Assembly: GCF_025141175.1 (NCBI RefSeq)
Contig: NZ_CP081155.1
Span: 2,075,001 to 2,139,000 of the forward strand
DNA: 64,000 bases
Source: Jannaschia sp. M317
Lineage (GTDB): Bacteria; Pseudomonadota; Alphaproteobacteria; Rhodobacterales; Rhodobacteraceae
Reading direction: 5' to 3'
The translations under genes were made by a program, and so were the position numbers. Position 1 is the first letter of the stretch. The number at the start of each line of letters is the position of its first letter. Shown piece by piece: positions 9,103 to 18,013 of this stretch. The notes under the pieces were generated by a model. That model was not told where the DNA came from and did no database searches. It saw nothing but the letters and a program-made list of their open reading frames with translations.

Positions 9103-9981
9103 ATGCAGTCCATCCTCATCGCTGGTGCGACCGGCTATCTTGGCCGTTTCCTTTGTGCGGCGTATCGGGCGCGCGGTCATCACGTCACGGCCTTGGTGCG
9201 CGACCGGGCCCGCGCCGGCGACCTCGACGCTGACACACTTGTCGAGGCGGAGGCGACCCGCCCCGACACCCTGTCAGGCGTGATGGACGGGATCGATCTG
9301 GTCGTGTCTGCCCTGGGGATCACACGGCAGGCAGACGGGCTAAGCTATCGGGATGTCGATTACGGTGCCAATCTCAACCTGTTGCAGGCGGCGGAACGGG
9401 CCGGTGTCGGGCGCTTTGGCTATGTCCATGTCCTGCACGCTGCGGCCATGCGCGATGTGCCGCTGGTCTCTGCCAAGGCAGATTTCGTCGATGCGCTGCA
9501 AGCCTCGCGGGTGGCATCGACCATCATCGCGCCGTCAGGCTATTTTTCCGACATGGGAGAGTTCCTGTCCATGGCGCGGACCGGACGGATCTGGCTGTTT
9601 GGCACAGGGGAGGCCCGCATCAATCCGATCCATGGTGCGGACCTGGCAGAAGCCGTCGTTGAGGCGACCGAGGCGGGGCGCGCCTGGCTGGACGTGGGCG
9701 GGCCAGAGGTTTTCACACAGGTCGAAATTGCGCAGATGGCCTTTGCCGCGCTGGATCGACCCGTACGGATCACGCGTCTGCCCGACGCGTCGCGCAAGGC
9801 CGCGCTTGCTGTGCTGCCCTGGGTGACGCCTCGGAAAATACACGGTCCGGCGCAGTTCTTTCTGACGGCCTTGGCGATCGACATGGTCGGTCAGACCCAC
9901 GGGACCCGTCGGCTGTCCGAGCATTTCCAGGCTTTGACCCGTGCCGCGGCCCATGACCGTGCCCCGGAGGGCGAAAGATGA
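9103..9981 (+). CDS. NAD(P)-binding SDR/NmrA-like protein
   Basis: 292 residues. A Rossmann fold begins at the N-terminus with GATGYLGR (the atypical-SDR dinucleotide motif) and continues with VVSALGIT and INPIHGADLAEAV, typical of atypical SDRs that bind NAD(P) and either reduce or merely sense it. A canonical catalytic Tyr-x-x-x-Lys is not evident, so an enzymatic role is unsure. The last four bases (ATGA) overlap the start of the next membrane-protein gene, indicating translational coupling. Cytoplasmic. Confidence 0.85.
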   Translation: MQSILIAGATGYLGRFLCAAYRARGHHVTALVRDRARAGDLDADTLVEAEATRPDTLSGVMDGIDLVVSALGITRQADGLSYRDVDYGANLNLLQAAERAGVGRFGYVHVLHAAAMRDVPLVSAKADFVDALQASRVASTIIAPSGYFSDMGEFLSMARTGRIWLFGTGEARINPIHGADLAEAVVEATEAGRAWLDVGGPEVFTQVEIAQMAFAALDRPVRITRLPDASRKAALAVLPWVTPRKIHGPAQFFLTALAIDMVGQTHGTRRLSEHFQALTRAAAHDRAPEGER

Positions 9982-10646
9982 CCCTGATCCGTATCGGCGG
10001 GGTGGCCGCCTTGATCTGCGCCGCCACCTATCTGGTGGGGTTCGTCTTGCTGATGACGCTGCTTGCCCCGCTGGGCTATGGCACGACCGATATCGATGCA
10101 TCTGCCGTGCTCGGCTTCAACGCCGTGCGGCCCGGCGTCCTGACTGCGTGGAACAGCACGATCTATGTCCTGAATGCCCTTGCCCTGATCGTTCTGGTGG
10201 TCGCCCTGTCTGAATGGTTGGCCAGCCAGACACCGGGTTGGGCGTCGGTGACCCGCGAGATCGGACTTGTCTGGGCGGCGCTGGTCCTGGGCGCCGGCAT
10301 GATCGCGAATGTCGCGCTTGTGCGGGCGGCACATCTCCATGCGGCGGATCCTGCGGCGGCGGAGGTGCTTTGGACGACGTTACATGCGGTTGAACTTGGG
10401 CTCGGCGGTGGAAACGAGATTGCGGGCGCTGTCTGGATCGGCTGCGTCAGTCTTGCAGGGCGTGTCGGGGAAAGCCTCGGACGGTTGGTCATTTATCTGG
10501 GTCTTTTGACAGGTCTGGGCGGTCTGTTGACCGTTGTCCCGGCGTTTGGAGACGCCGCCGGGGCGGTGTTCGGCCTTGGGGCCATCGCCTGGTTCCTCGC
10601 CATTGGTTTTCAGCTGTTCGGGGCACGCGAGTCGAAGGGGATATGA
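9978..10646 (+). CDS. DUF4386-like integral membrane protein
   Basis: 222 residues with about six hydrophobic segments, spread from the N-terminus (ALICAATYLVGFVLLM) to the C-terminus (GLGAIAWFLAIGFQLFG). The overall pattern resembles the DUF4386 group of six-helix inner-membrane proteins of unknown function. It overlaps the SDR gene by four bases and is followed by the serine hydrolase two bases on, so the three are probably one transcript. No transporter or enzyme motif was recognised. Confidence 0.75.
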   Translation: MTLIRIGGVAALICAATYLVGFVLLMTLLAPLGYGTTDIDASAVLGFNAVRPGVLTAWNSTIYVLNALALIVLVVALSEWLASQTPGWASVTREIGLVWAALVLGAGMIANVALVRAAHLHAADPAAAEVLWTTLHAVELGLGGGNEIAGAVWIGCVSLAGRVGESLGRLVIYLGLLTGLGGLLTVVPAFGDAAGAVFGLGAIAWFLAIGFQLFGARESKGI

Positions 10647-10647
10647 G

Positions 10648-11697
10648 ATGAAAAAGACCAACGCAGCTCTTCAGGACCTGCTTCAGGCAACATTGGCGCA
10701 TAGCACAGCCCATGGTTTGCTGCTTCGGGTGCAGTCGGGGGATGGCAAGGTCGATTTTCGAGGCAGCGCGGGGAACGCCACCCCGGACAGCCGGTTTCCC
10801 ATTGCCAGCATCTCAAAGGTCTATACCGCCGCGATCATCCATCAGCTGGTCGACGAGGGGCGGCTTTGCCTGGATCAAACGGTACAAAGCGCCTTGCCAG
10901 ACGTCGACCTGACCGGTCTGCATGTGGTGAAAGGCGTCGACTATGGACCCTGTCTTACGATCCGCCAGCTAGTCTTTCAGACCTCTGGATTGGCCGACTA
11001 TTACGAAGGCGGCGTGGCCGCAGACGTGATCCGCAGCAAGGATTATGCCTATGACCTCGGCCGTGTCCTGCGCTGGACGAAGGAGGGGACGCCCCAGGCG
11101 GTGCCGGACAGCGGCAGGGCGCATTATTCCGACACCAACTTCCAGCTTCTTGGCGGGATCATCGAGACGGCGACGGGCCTGTCGTTCGGGGATGCGTTGC
11201 AAAGCCGGATCTGCGCACGCCTTGATCTGCGCCGAACCGCTGTCTTCGACCCGGTCCATGACGGAAACGATCAGACGCTTCCGGTCTATCACAAGGATCT
11301 GAGGCTTGGCATTCCGCGCATCCTGTCCAGCATGGGTCCGGACGGCGGCATCGTGTCGGACACCGACGACCTGATCACCGTTCTGCGCAGGGTGATGGCC
11401 GGGCACCTGTTTCAACGCCAGAACCTGCCTGCCATGTGCCAGTGGCGGCCTCTTTCCTTTCCGTTGCAGTATGGCGGTGGGTTGATGCGGTTCAAGCTGC
11501 CTGGTTGGATGACACTCTGGCGGCCTTCGCCGGAACTGATCGGCCATTCCGGGGCCAGCGGAACCTTTGCCTATCACGCGCCGAAAGCGGACGTTTTCCT
11601 TGTCGGCACATTCAACCAGACCGATGCGCCAAAACGCCCCTTCAGCTTCATGCTGGAGGTTCTCAAGATCATCCAACGCCATGAGGACATGGTTTGA
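10648..11697 (+). CDS. Serine hydrolase, beta-lactamase/penicillin-binding-protein fold
   Basis: 349 residues from the ATG at 10648; an upstream in-frame start would lie inside the preceding gene and is not favoured. The Ser-x-x-Lys nucleophile motif is SISK (Ser54, Lys57), the second motif YSD at 160-162 replaces the more usual YxN, and the third element is a GHSG near the C-terminus. These define the class C beta-lactamase-like esterase/peptidase family. No clear signal peptide is seen, suggesting a cytoplasmic enzyme. It is followed, with a 4-bp overlap, by a hydrolase pseudogene. Substrate unknown. Confidence 0.88.
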   Translation: MKKTNAALQDLLQATLAHSTAHGLLLRVQSGDGKVDFRGSAGNATPDSRFPIASISKVYTAAIIHQLVDEGRLCLDQTVQSALPDVDLTGLHVVKGVDYGPCLTIRQLVFQTSGLADYYEGGVAADVIRSKDYAYDLGRVLRWTKEGTPQAVPDSGRAHYSDTNFQLLGGIIETATGLSFGDALQSRICARLDLRRTAVFDPVHDGNDQTLPVYHKDLRLGIPRILSSMGPDGGIVSDTDDLITVLRRVMAGHLFQRQNLPAMCQWRPLSFPLQYGGGLMRFKLPGWMTLWRPSPELIGHSGASGTFAYHAPKADVFLVGTFNQTDAPKRPFSFMLEVLKIIQRHEDMV

Positions 11698-12172
11698 GGG
11701 TGGTCGTGACATGGCGCGGCGCGATCTTGGTTGGCCTGACGCTCACCCTGTTTTGGGGGACGAGCGGGGCTTTCCCGGTTGCTGACTTGGTGACGCAAGA
11801 CAACGCGTTGCCATCGCGACAGACTTCCATGGTGCGACCTCACATGCGGATCAAGGACGGCCCGCCCGACGCGCAGACCATCGTGGTTCTGCAGGGCGGG
11901 GCAGGCGGCGATTTCCGGTCTCTGCTCGGGCTTTCGACCCTGTCCGACACGCACGACCGCGTCGTTTCCTACGATCAACGGGACCCATTCTGTTCATGGC
12001 CGTAGGCTGCAATGATTGGACCGGACCACGACCCTAATCGCTTCATACGGCGCGGGTTGCGGATGCAAGGCTTGAGATCATTCCAAAAACCGGCCACGAT
12101 GTCATCTGAGACAACCCTCGCGATGCCGTTGCCGTGACCCACGTCTTTCTCAATGCTGCGATCTGAAGAAAC
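11694..12172 (+). pseudogene. Internally deleted alpha/beta-hydrolase
   Basis: The first ~100 codons encode a signal-like segment followed by TIVVLQGGAGGDF and RVVSYDQR, the oxyanion-hole and beta-strand motifs found at the start of proline-iminopeptidase-like hydrolases. The frame then stops at 12003-12005. From about 12006 another frame encodes NDWTGP, then VADARLEIIPKTGHDVI (stop codon) DNPRDAVAV and THVFLNAAI, the recognisable C-terminal catalytic-histidine region of the same fold. The nucleophile-elbow part, perhaps 150 residues, is missing and stop codons interrupt the remainder. The gene overlaps the serine hydrolase by ATGA and was presumably once co-translated with it. Confidence 0.75.
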
Positions 12173-12357
12173 GCCGCATGGCAGGGGGACCTCCCTTTTT
12201 GTCCCAATTGCCGTTCTGGGGGCTCGGCGCGCGGTTGCTGCCATCACCTCGCGTTTCGGAACCGTGTCAGCGTCAGTTGGAGAGGTCGAGTTCAACAGGG
12301 AAAGCGCGTAGGAAAGGGCGCTTGTAGCCTTGCCAGACGCCTCACCAGCTAGTTTCC

Positions 12358-13401
12358 TTATACATGTTTCATCCCGGACGGCTTGGCTGCAAGCGAAGCA
12401 GCGCCGGATGAATGGGCGCCCAGCACAGCTGCCAGCAATTCCTGCCAGTTCTTGGAAAATGAAACCTCCGGATAGGGCCCGTTGGCATTGCGCGTGTCCT
12501 GAGTTTGACGTTCGCCCGCCACGACCCCTTCGAGCGCATCTTGCCATCCTGCGACGGACCTATCGAAGACGACCTGCGCACCTTGGGGCACGTGGTCGAT
12601 CAAACCGTCGATGTCATTGACAAGAAGGCTGCGGCCAGCAGCGAGTGCTTCGATCGCAACGAGGCCGTATGCCTCCCAGTTCGAAGGCATGGCCACGACA
12701 TCGACCGCCGCCATCGCAGTCGCTGGATCAGGGCTGAAGCCCATGAATCGAATACGTGGATCGTCTGCTGCAAGACTTCGGAGGGCGTCTTCTTCGGGGC
12801 CCTGTCCGTAGACATGCAGGAACATGTCCGGACGGGTTGTCTGTCGAAACGCCTTGATCAGGGTGTCGAACCCCTTTTGCCGATCAAGTCGTCCGATTGC
12901 GCCGATGACCCGCGCAGGCGATTTCGCCGGAACGACGGCACGAAAGGCAGACAGGTCAACGCAGGACGGAATGACCGAAAGCACGGACGCGCGCACGGCA
13001 CCGCTTTGCGCCAACCATTGGCCCTGCGCCTGGCTGACGGCGACGACACGGTCGAACAGGCGATAAGCGACACGCAGAAGGGTCGAGAAACGCCGTTTAT
13101 GGATGACATTTCTGGCCACGAAGGCCTTGGTATAGCTGTGTTCGACATGGATGAGGGGTGTCTTTGGGTGTTTGCCACGCAAAGACACCAGCATCGGCAT
13201 CGCGCGCCAACTGATGGCCAGATGCGAGACGATGACATCAGCCTCAATTCGGCCAAGCGATATGCGACCCGGATCGATGACCACAAGGCTGTGGTCCGCG
13301 GTCTGAGCCATCGCTGGCGCGGTCAGGATGTGGTCCAGAACGCGCATCACCCCGCCCGCGGTGGTGTCATCGACCAGATGAACAATGCGCGGCAAGGTCA
13401 T
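12358..13401 (-). CDS. Glycosyltransferase family 4 (EPS cluster)
   Basis: 347 residues, GT-B fold retaining glycosyltransferase. The N-terminal acceptor domain begins with IVHLVDDTTAGGVMRV; the C-terminal donor-binding half has GAIGRLDRQKGFDTLIKA and the E-x7-E signature in SNWEAYGLVAIEALA. It should add a sugar to the lipid-linked repeat unit at the cytoplasmic face of the inner membrane. It is the last gene of a four-gene minus-strand operon (flippase, two GT2, GT4), overlapping the preceding GT2 by ATGA. The sugar specificity cannot be predicted. Confidence 0.92.
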   Translation of the reverse strand: MTLPRIVHLVDDTTAGGVMRVLDHILTAPAMAQTADHSLVVIDPGRISLGRIEADVIVSHLAISWRAMPMLVSLRGKHPKTPLIHVEHSYTKAFVARNVIHKRRFSTLLRVAYRLFDRVVAVSQAQGQWLAQSGAVRASVLSVIPSCVDLSAFRAVVPAKSPARVIGAIGRLDRQKGFDTLIKAFRQTTRPDMFLHVYGQGPEEDALRSLAADDPRIRFMGFSPDPATAMAAVDVVAMPSNWEAYGLVAIEALAAGRSLLVNDIDGLIDHVPQGAQVVFDRSVAGWQDALEGVVAGERQTQDTRNANGPYPEVSFSKNWQELLAAVLGAHSSGAASLAAKPSGMKHV

Positions 13402-14396
13402 GACAGCGCCGCCGTGTCCTGGCGACGTTGGCCAAACGCCATGATACGACGGATGACCGCTGCGCCGAAAACCGACAGACCGGCAGTGGCCGCAAGTGTG
13501 ACAACGGATTTGGCCGGTTCTTCGAACAGGGGCGCGCGGGATTGTGCCATCCAGGCGCGGCTCAGCGCGACGGCGCGGATTGCGTCAAGGTCGCTGATCG
13601 CGCGGCGGTTGAGATAGCGCAGTTGGTAGGCCCGCGCGTCGCCGGTGTTCACAAGGAAGAAGGCTGGATTGAGGGGTGTCAGCTTGATCACCATCCGCTC
13701 CCATGCGGCCAGCTGTCGGTCCGTCGCGGCGGATAGCCCCTCGGCGTTGATCCGGTACCGCGTCAGCAGGCCTTCGACGCCTTCGAATTTCCATTCGGTG
13801 CTTAGCGCGATCCGGAGCCAGCATTCGATATCCTCCGACTGGCGAAAGGTTTCGTCGAAATACCAATCGCGCACCTGTTCATGACGTGGGCGCCAGGCAA
13901 TGGCCTCGAGCACGTCCCGCCGCAGGACGACGGCCGACCCGTTGCCAATAGGATTGCGCTTGAATATCAGGGCGGCGTCCACATTGTGCAGTCGGGGACG
14001 CTGAGCCTGCCTCAGCAGGTCACCCGCGTCGTTGATCAGGGCGGAACCGGAATAGCTGATCCCGACGTCTGGATTGGCATTCAGGTGGGCCATATGGACC
14101 GCAAGCTTCTCCGGCTCCCAAAGGTCATCGGCGTCGCAAAACCCGATGATTTCCCCGCGCGAAGCGGCGATCCCGGTGTTGCGTGCGCCAGCAAGGCCGC
14201 GATTGGCCTGGCGAACCATGCGCACCCGTGGGTGCCGTGCAAATTCGGCCGCGATGCGCGGCGTCTCGTCGGTGGAGCCGTCATCGACGATGATGACTTC
14301 AAAGTCGGAGTAAGACTGCGCCAGAAGGGCATCCAGCGTTTCGCTGATCGTGCGCGCAACGTTGAAGGCTGGGACGATGATCGAGGCAAGGGTCAT
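13398..14396 (-). CDS. Glycosyltransferase family 2 (EPS cluster)
   Basis: 332 residues from the ATG at 14396, which starts directly at the first strand MTLASIIVPAFNVARTI; an upstream in-frame start would overlap the preceding gene. GT-A signature elements are VDDGSTDETP and the metal-binding FCDADDLW (Asp-x-Asp). A C-terminal hydrophobic stretch (VVTLAATAGLSVFGAAVI) may associate it with the membrane. It transfers a sugar onto the growing undecaprenyl-linked repeat. Translationally coupled to the GT4 downstream. A paralogue lies immediately upstream. Confidence 0.92.
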   Translation of the reverse strand: MTLASIIVPAFNVARTISETLDALLAQSYSDFEVIIVDDGSTDETPRIAAEFARHPRVRMVRQANRGLAGARNTGIAASRGEIIGFCDADDLWEPEKLAVHMAHLNANPDVGISYSGSALINDAGDLLRQAQRPRLHNVDAALIFKRNPIGNGSAVVLRRDVLEAIAWRPRHEQVRDWYFDETFRQSEDIECWLRIALSTEWKFEGVEGLLTRYRINAEGLSAATDRQLAAWERMVIKLTPLNPAFFLVNTGDARAYQLRYLNRRAISDLDAIRAVALSRAWMAQSRAPLFEEPAKSVVTLAATAGLSVFGAAVIRRIMAFGQRRQDTAALS

Positions 14397-14418
14397 GGCA
14401 GGTGGTCTTTCGATATGG

Positions 14419-15336
14419 TCAGGAAAACAGCGATTGGCAGGTGGCCCGTGGCAGTGCGAGCGCCCCGCAAGCCCCCGCAAGCGTCAAGGCACCGCGGCGG
14501 AAGGGTTTGAAAAACCCGGCCGGGCTATGGCGCAATCCCGTCATCGCATGGCGCAAGGCCCGGGTCCGGGCATCGCCAAGTCGGAGCGCGCGACGGGCAA
14601 GATATCGGTGGTGGATTGCATGATCTTGCGCGGTAGGATGGATGCCAAACCGTGCGGCGGTTTCGATGGCGCGGGTGCGTCCGGCAAGCATCGCGTCCAG
14701 ATCGGTCGAAAGCCCGCCGACAGAGGTTCGGTACATCGTCTGCAATGTCGGCAGGCCGGTGATCCTGGCGCCCGCGCCAACCAGCCGGATCAGCCATTCC
14801 AGATCCTCGCTGTGCACCATCGTGACATCAAAGCCGCCCGCCCGTGCAAACGCTTCACGGCGCAGTGCGATGTTCGACATCGTGCACACCGGGTTTTCGC
14901 CAAGAAGCATCGGGATGGTCAGATCACCGCCGGGCACTGTCGAAAAGACGGAGGCGTCAGAGATGACATCCTGGAAAAAGCCGATCTGGCCGTAGGCGCC
15001 GTCGATGTCAGGGTCGGTAAAGGTTTCGGCCAGTTCGGCCAGCTTGCCGGGCAGCCAGATGTCATCGGCGTCGCAAAAGGCGAGGACTTCGCCACTTGCA
15101 ATCATCGCACCGAAATTGCGCGCCTGGCTGGGTCCTTTGCCGGGGTTCGGGCCGATCCGGATACGGGCGTCGCACATGGCGGCATCCAGGACCAGATCGA
15201 CAGTTCTGTCGGTGGAACCGTCATCGACGCAGATGGCTTCCCAGTCCTCGAAGCTCTGGGCGCGCAGGCTGTCCAGTGTCTGACCGATCGTGGCTTGGGC
15301 GTTGTAACAGGGCAGGATGATCGAAAACATGGGCAT
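14419..15336 (-). CDS. Glycosyltransferase family 2 (EPS cluster)
   Basis: 305 residues. The GT-A domain begins FSIILPCYNAQATIGQTL, with CVDDGSTDRTV and FCDADDIWLPGKL (Asp-x-Asp) and a histidine-acid patch VHSEDLEWLIRL. It shares architecture with the neighbouring GT2, suggesting an old duplication with divergence in acceptor preference. It sits 3 bp downstream of the flippase gene and 22 bp before the next GT2. Expected to work at the cytoplasmic membrane face on the lipid-linked repeat. Either Met1 or Met3 could be the start. Confidence 0.92.
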   Translation of the reverse strand: MPMFSIILPCYNAQATIGQTLDSLRAQSFEDWEAICVDDGSTDRTVDLVLDAAMCDARIRIGPNPGKGPSQARNFGAMIASGEVLAFCDADDIWLPGKLAELAETFTDPDIDGAYGQIGFFQDVISDASVFSTVPGGDLTIPMLLGENPVCTMSNIALRREAFARAGGFDVTMVHSEDLEWLIRLVGAGARITGLPTLQTMYRTSVGGLSTDLDAMLAGRTRAIETAARFGIHPTAQDHAIHHRYLARRALRLGDARTRALRHAMTGLRHSPAGFFKPFRRGALTLAGACGALALPRATCQSLFS

Positions 15337-15339
15337 GGG

Positions 15340-16575
15340 TCAGATCCTTGCGAGAGAGCGGCCAGAGGCCGAGTACAGGGCGGGAAGAGAGGCGCTGAGC
15401 ATCACTGCGGTCGAAACGAGGGCGTAGCCGGAGGCGACTGCGACGAGGCCGTGTCCGCTGAGCAGGACGGTGTTCGCCATGAGGGCTGCGGTCATCGCCG
15501 CCGTCACCCAGAATTCGCGGGCGGCCTGGTCCGTCGCCCGAAGCCAGCCTGACGTTGCCGACCAAAGCGTTCCGGGAATGGCGACGAGGCACAGGATGGA
15601 CACGATATCCTCCAGTCCCGTCCAACCATCGCCCAACAGAACCGGCACGTAATACGGTGCCAGAAGCGCCTGAAGGATGACAACCGGCGTTATCATCGCC
15701 ATGGCGAGCAGCGTGCTTTGACGCAGCGCCATGGACTTGTCTTCATGATTGCAGAGATGGGGAAACAGAACCGTCGAAAAGGCGACCGTAAAGGAGTTTG
15801 CAAGGCTCAGACCGGCATTGAACGCCATGAAGTAAAGGCCCAGGGCCTCGGCCCCCATCAAGGTTCCAACGATGAGTTTGTCTGCCTGCAGGCGCATCGC
15901 CTTTACCAGTTCGACCCCAAGCACCGCCCAGCCAAAACGTACGAAGGGGCGAAGCGGTGCGCGCCCCTGGCTGAGGTCGATGGTCCACGGATGAAGCCTG
16001 CGCATCGCGACAAGCCAAAACGGCGCCGTCAGCAAGCGCGGCAGGATCAGCGCGAGGGCTGACGGCCACAGCATTGCAAGCGCGGCCGAAAGCAAGTTCG
16101 CGCCGACATTCTGTGCGCCTGAAATGGCCGCTGTCTGACGCAGTTTGCCCGCGCGCATCGCCAGTGCGGCCTGTACCAGGCCCGCGGGCATGAACAGGTA
16201 CTCTCCTGCCAACAGCAGGATCAGGCACAGCAGCTCCAGGCTGCCTCCGGCAGCATAGAGCGCGAAGCCGACGGCGGCTTGCACGAGGAACAGGCCCACA
16301 CACCAGATCCAGAAGATGCGATGCGCGGCGGCGCAGGTCTGTTGCAGCTTGTCCTCAGAGGCCGAGATGATCCGTTGGCCCACCCCGTTTTCCGTAAAGG
16401 CCTTCAGGATATCGGCCGCTGCGAGGGCACCGGCCGCCACACCGATCTGCGTCAGATCCAGGGACCGTGCCACCACAACGACCACAAGAAGACGCGAAAC
16501 CTTGGCCGCCACTTCGGATGCACCGTAAGCGAAGAGGTGTTGCGCAAAACGAGATGTCTTGAAGGCGGCAGACAT
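15340..16575 (-). CDS. Polysaccharide flippase, Wzx/oligosaccharide flippase family
   Basis: 411 residues from the ATG at 16575. The frame is open further upstream, but that extension would cross the operator at 16677-16694 and lacks hydrophobic segments. The protein is almost wholly hydrophobic with about 12 transmembrane segments, and its N-terminal FAYGASEVAAKVSRLLVVVV resembles the RfbX/Wzx entry of the MOP superfamily. It should move the lipid-linked repeat unit across the inner membrane. It is first in the minus-strand operon with three glycosyltransferases and is divergent from the OPX export gene. Confidence 0.9.
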   Translation of the reverse strand: MSAAFKTSRFAQHLFAYGASEVAAKVSRLLVVVVVARSLDLTQIGVAAGALAAADILKAFTENGVGQRIISASEDKLQQTCAAAHRIFWIWCVGLFLVQAAVGFALYAAGGSLELLCLILLLAGEYLFMPAGLVQAALAMRAGKLRQTAAISGAQNVGANLLSAALAMLWPSALALILPRLLTAPFWLVAMRRLHPWTIDLSQGRAPLRPFVRFGWAVLGVELVKAMRLQADKLIVGTLMGAEALGLYFMAFNAGLSLANSFTVAFSTVLFPHLCNHEDKSMALRQSTLLAMAMITPVVILQALLAPYYVPVLLGDGWTGLEDIVSILCLVAIPGTLWSATSGWLRATDQAAREFWVTAAMTAALMANTVLLSGHGLVAVASGYALVSTAVMLSASLPALYSASGRSLARI

Positions 16576-16676
16576 GATATTCGGTCCAATCAGATGTGTT
16601 GGACCCGTTTTAGAATATTGCCGAAGATGCTGTCCCGGACGCCACCGGAGAGGCGCGGGGCGCAACGGAATTGCAT

Positions 16677-16694
16677 CATATCCAAACGGATAGG
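16677..16694. promoter_or_regulatory. 18-bp palindromic operator candidate, site 1
   Basis: CATATCC-AAAC-GGATAGG, matching 13 of 14 arm positions of the cluster consensus CCTATCC-N4-GGATAGG. It lies between the divergent flippase operon (start 102 bp to the left) and the OPX gene (start 86 bp to the right), so it could control both. Confidence 0.7.
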
Positions 16695-16779
16695 CCTGCG
16701 ACGCCATCGTCCTGTCGACCGATATCGGGTAATTGCCTATCAGTGGTCAAAAATGCACGCCAATTCAAAGAGAGCAGGA

Positions 16780-17988
16780 ATGTCCAAGACACTCAGATTC
16801 GGCTCGGTTCTTGTTGCCGCTCTTGCTTTGAACAACTGCACTGCGTTCGATACACCCGACAACCTTGAAGGCATTGCAGCTGGCGACGGCTATCAGGCGC
16901 AGTACCGCGCGCCAGACGTAAGCCGCAGGGACGCCCAGTTTCTGCGCTCGGCCGCCTTGAACGCCAACAAATGTGCGCCGCCCGCCGGCGGTGCCGTCGG
17001 CAAAGGCAGCGGTCTTGCGGCGGCGGCCCTGAGGGGAGAGCGCCTGTCGCGGAACGATCTGGTCGATATCCGGATCGGTGACGACGAGACGTTCAACGGC
17101 GACTATGTCGTTTCGCGGGATGGCACGCTCAAACTTCCTTTTCTGGCTCCGGTCCGCGCCCAGGGGCGTCTGACCAGCGATGTCGAAAATGACATCGCCG
17201 GTCTGTTGATTGCAGGTGACTTCTTTTCCGAACGCCCGCGCATTTCCGTGCGGGTTGCCGATCTTGCCTCTGTCACGATTGGCGTTTCCGGCGCGGTTTT
17301 CGAGCCTCGCGCGGTCGAAATCGGAGGCACTCCGGGAGATCAGGTCGACAGCCGCAGACAAGCTGCGCTTGGCGCATCGAGCGAGGGGCGCAACCTGTCT
17401 GCTGCCCTGCGCGCGGCAGGTGGTGTGCGGCCGGACGCGGACATTTCGGCGGTCGAGGTCCGGCGGAACGGGACGCTTTACCGGCTTGATATGCGGGGCG
17501 TCTTCGAAGGGCGCAATGCCGTCGATATCATGCTCTTGACCGGTGACGAGGTGTCCGTTCCCAGTCGGCAGTGTTTTCAGGAAGATCTGATGCGGCCAAG
17601 CCCGATCAGCCCGCCGGGGGTTTCGATGTTCCTGTCGAACCTGACGCAGCCCGCCACTGGAAACGCGGTGTCCGCCGTTGGGCGGGACGTCCGCGAAATG
17701 CCTTATGGCACGCGCTATCTGCAGGCTGTGATCGATACGAACTGCGTCGGTGGCGCGCGGGCCACGAGTGCCGATCGCTCCGCGGCCCTGTTTTCGCGCA
17801 ATCCAGTGACGGGCGTGTCCGTCGTGATCGAGCGTGACATCGAAGATCTGCTGCGCCGTGCGGATCGCGACGACTACGATCCGTTCCTGCTGCCCGGCGA
17901 TTCAATCGCCTGCTATGACAGCACGGTCACGAATATCGGCGAGGTCGGCAGGGTCCTTGGTATATTGGGCATCGCCGCCGCGCTTTAG
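16780..17988 (+). CDS. Polysaccharide export protein, Wza/OPX family
   Basis: 402 residues from the ATG at 16780, preceded by AGAGCAGGA; the upstream open frame overlaps the flippase and is ignored. A hydrophobic leader ends at LALNNCTAF, so Cys19 is the likely lipidated residue, but Asn at -1 and -2 is a poor lipobox. A poly-export (PES) domain follows (LVDIRIGDDETFNGDYVVSRDGTLKLPFL) and then SLBB-like repeats (VSGAVFEPRAVEIGG; DEVSVPSR). It should form the outer-membrane/periplasmic exit channel for the EPS. It is monocistronic, convergent with the hybrid kinase gene and preceded by operator site 1. Confidence 0.9.
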   Translation: MSKTLRFGSVLVAALALNNCTAFDTPDNLEGIAAGDGYQAQYRAPDVSRRDAQFLRSAALNANKCAPPAGGAVGKGSGLAAAALRGERLSRNDLVDIRIGDDETFNGDYVVSRDGTLKLPFLAPVRAQGRLTSDVENDIAGLLIAGDFFSERPRISVRVADLASVTIGVSGAVFEPRAVEIGGTPGDQVDSRRQAALGASSEGRNLSAALRAAGGVRPDADISAVEVRRNGTLYRLDMRGVFEGRNAVDIMLLTGDEVSVPSRQCFQEDLMRPSPISPPGVSMFLSNLTQPATGNAVSAVGRDVREMPYGTRYLQAVIDTNCVGGARATSADRSAALFSRNPVTGVSVVIERDIEDLLRRADRDDYDPFLLPGDSIACYDSTVTNIGEVGRVLGILGIAAAL

Positions 17989-18013
17989 GGGCGGGCGGCG
18001 TCAGCGCGGCACC

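Noticed and set aside
17977..18010. GCCGCGCT/AGCGCGGC hairpin between the OPX and kinase genes
   Set aside because: The 18-nt loop and lack of a T tract make it weak; it also starts within the OPX coding end.
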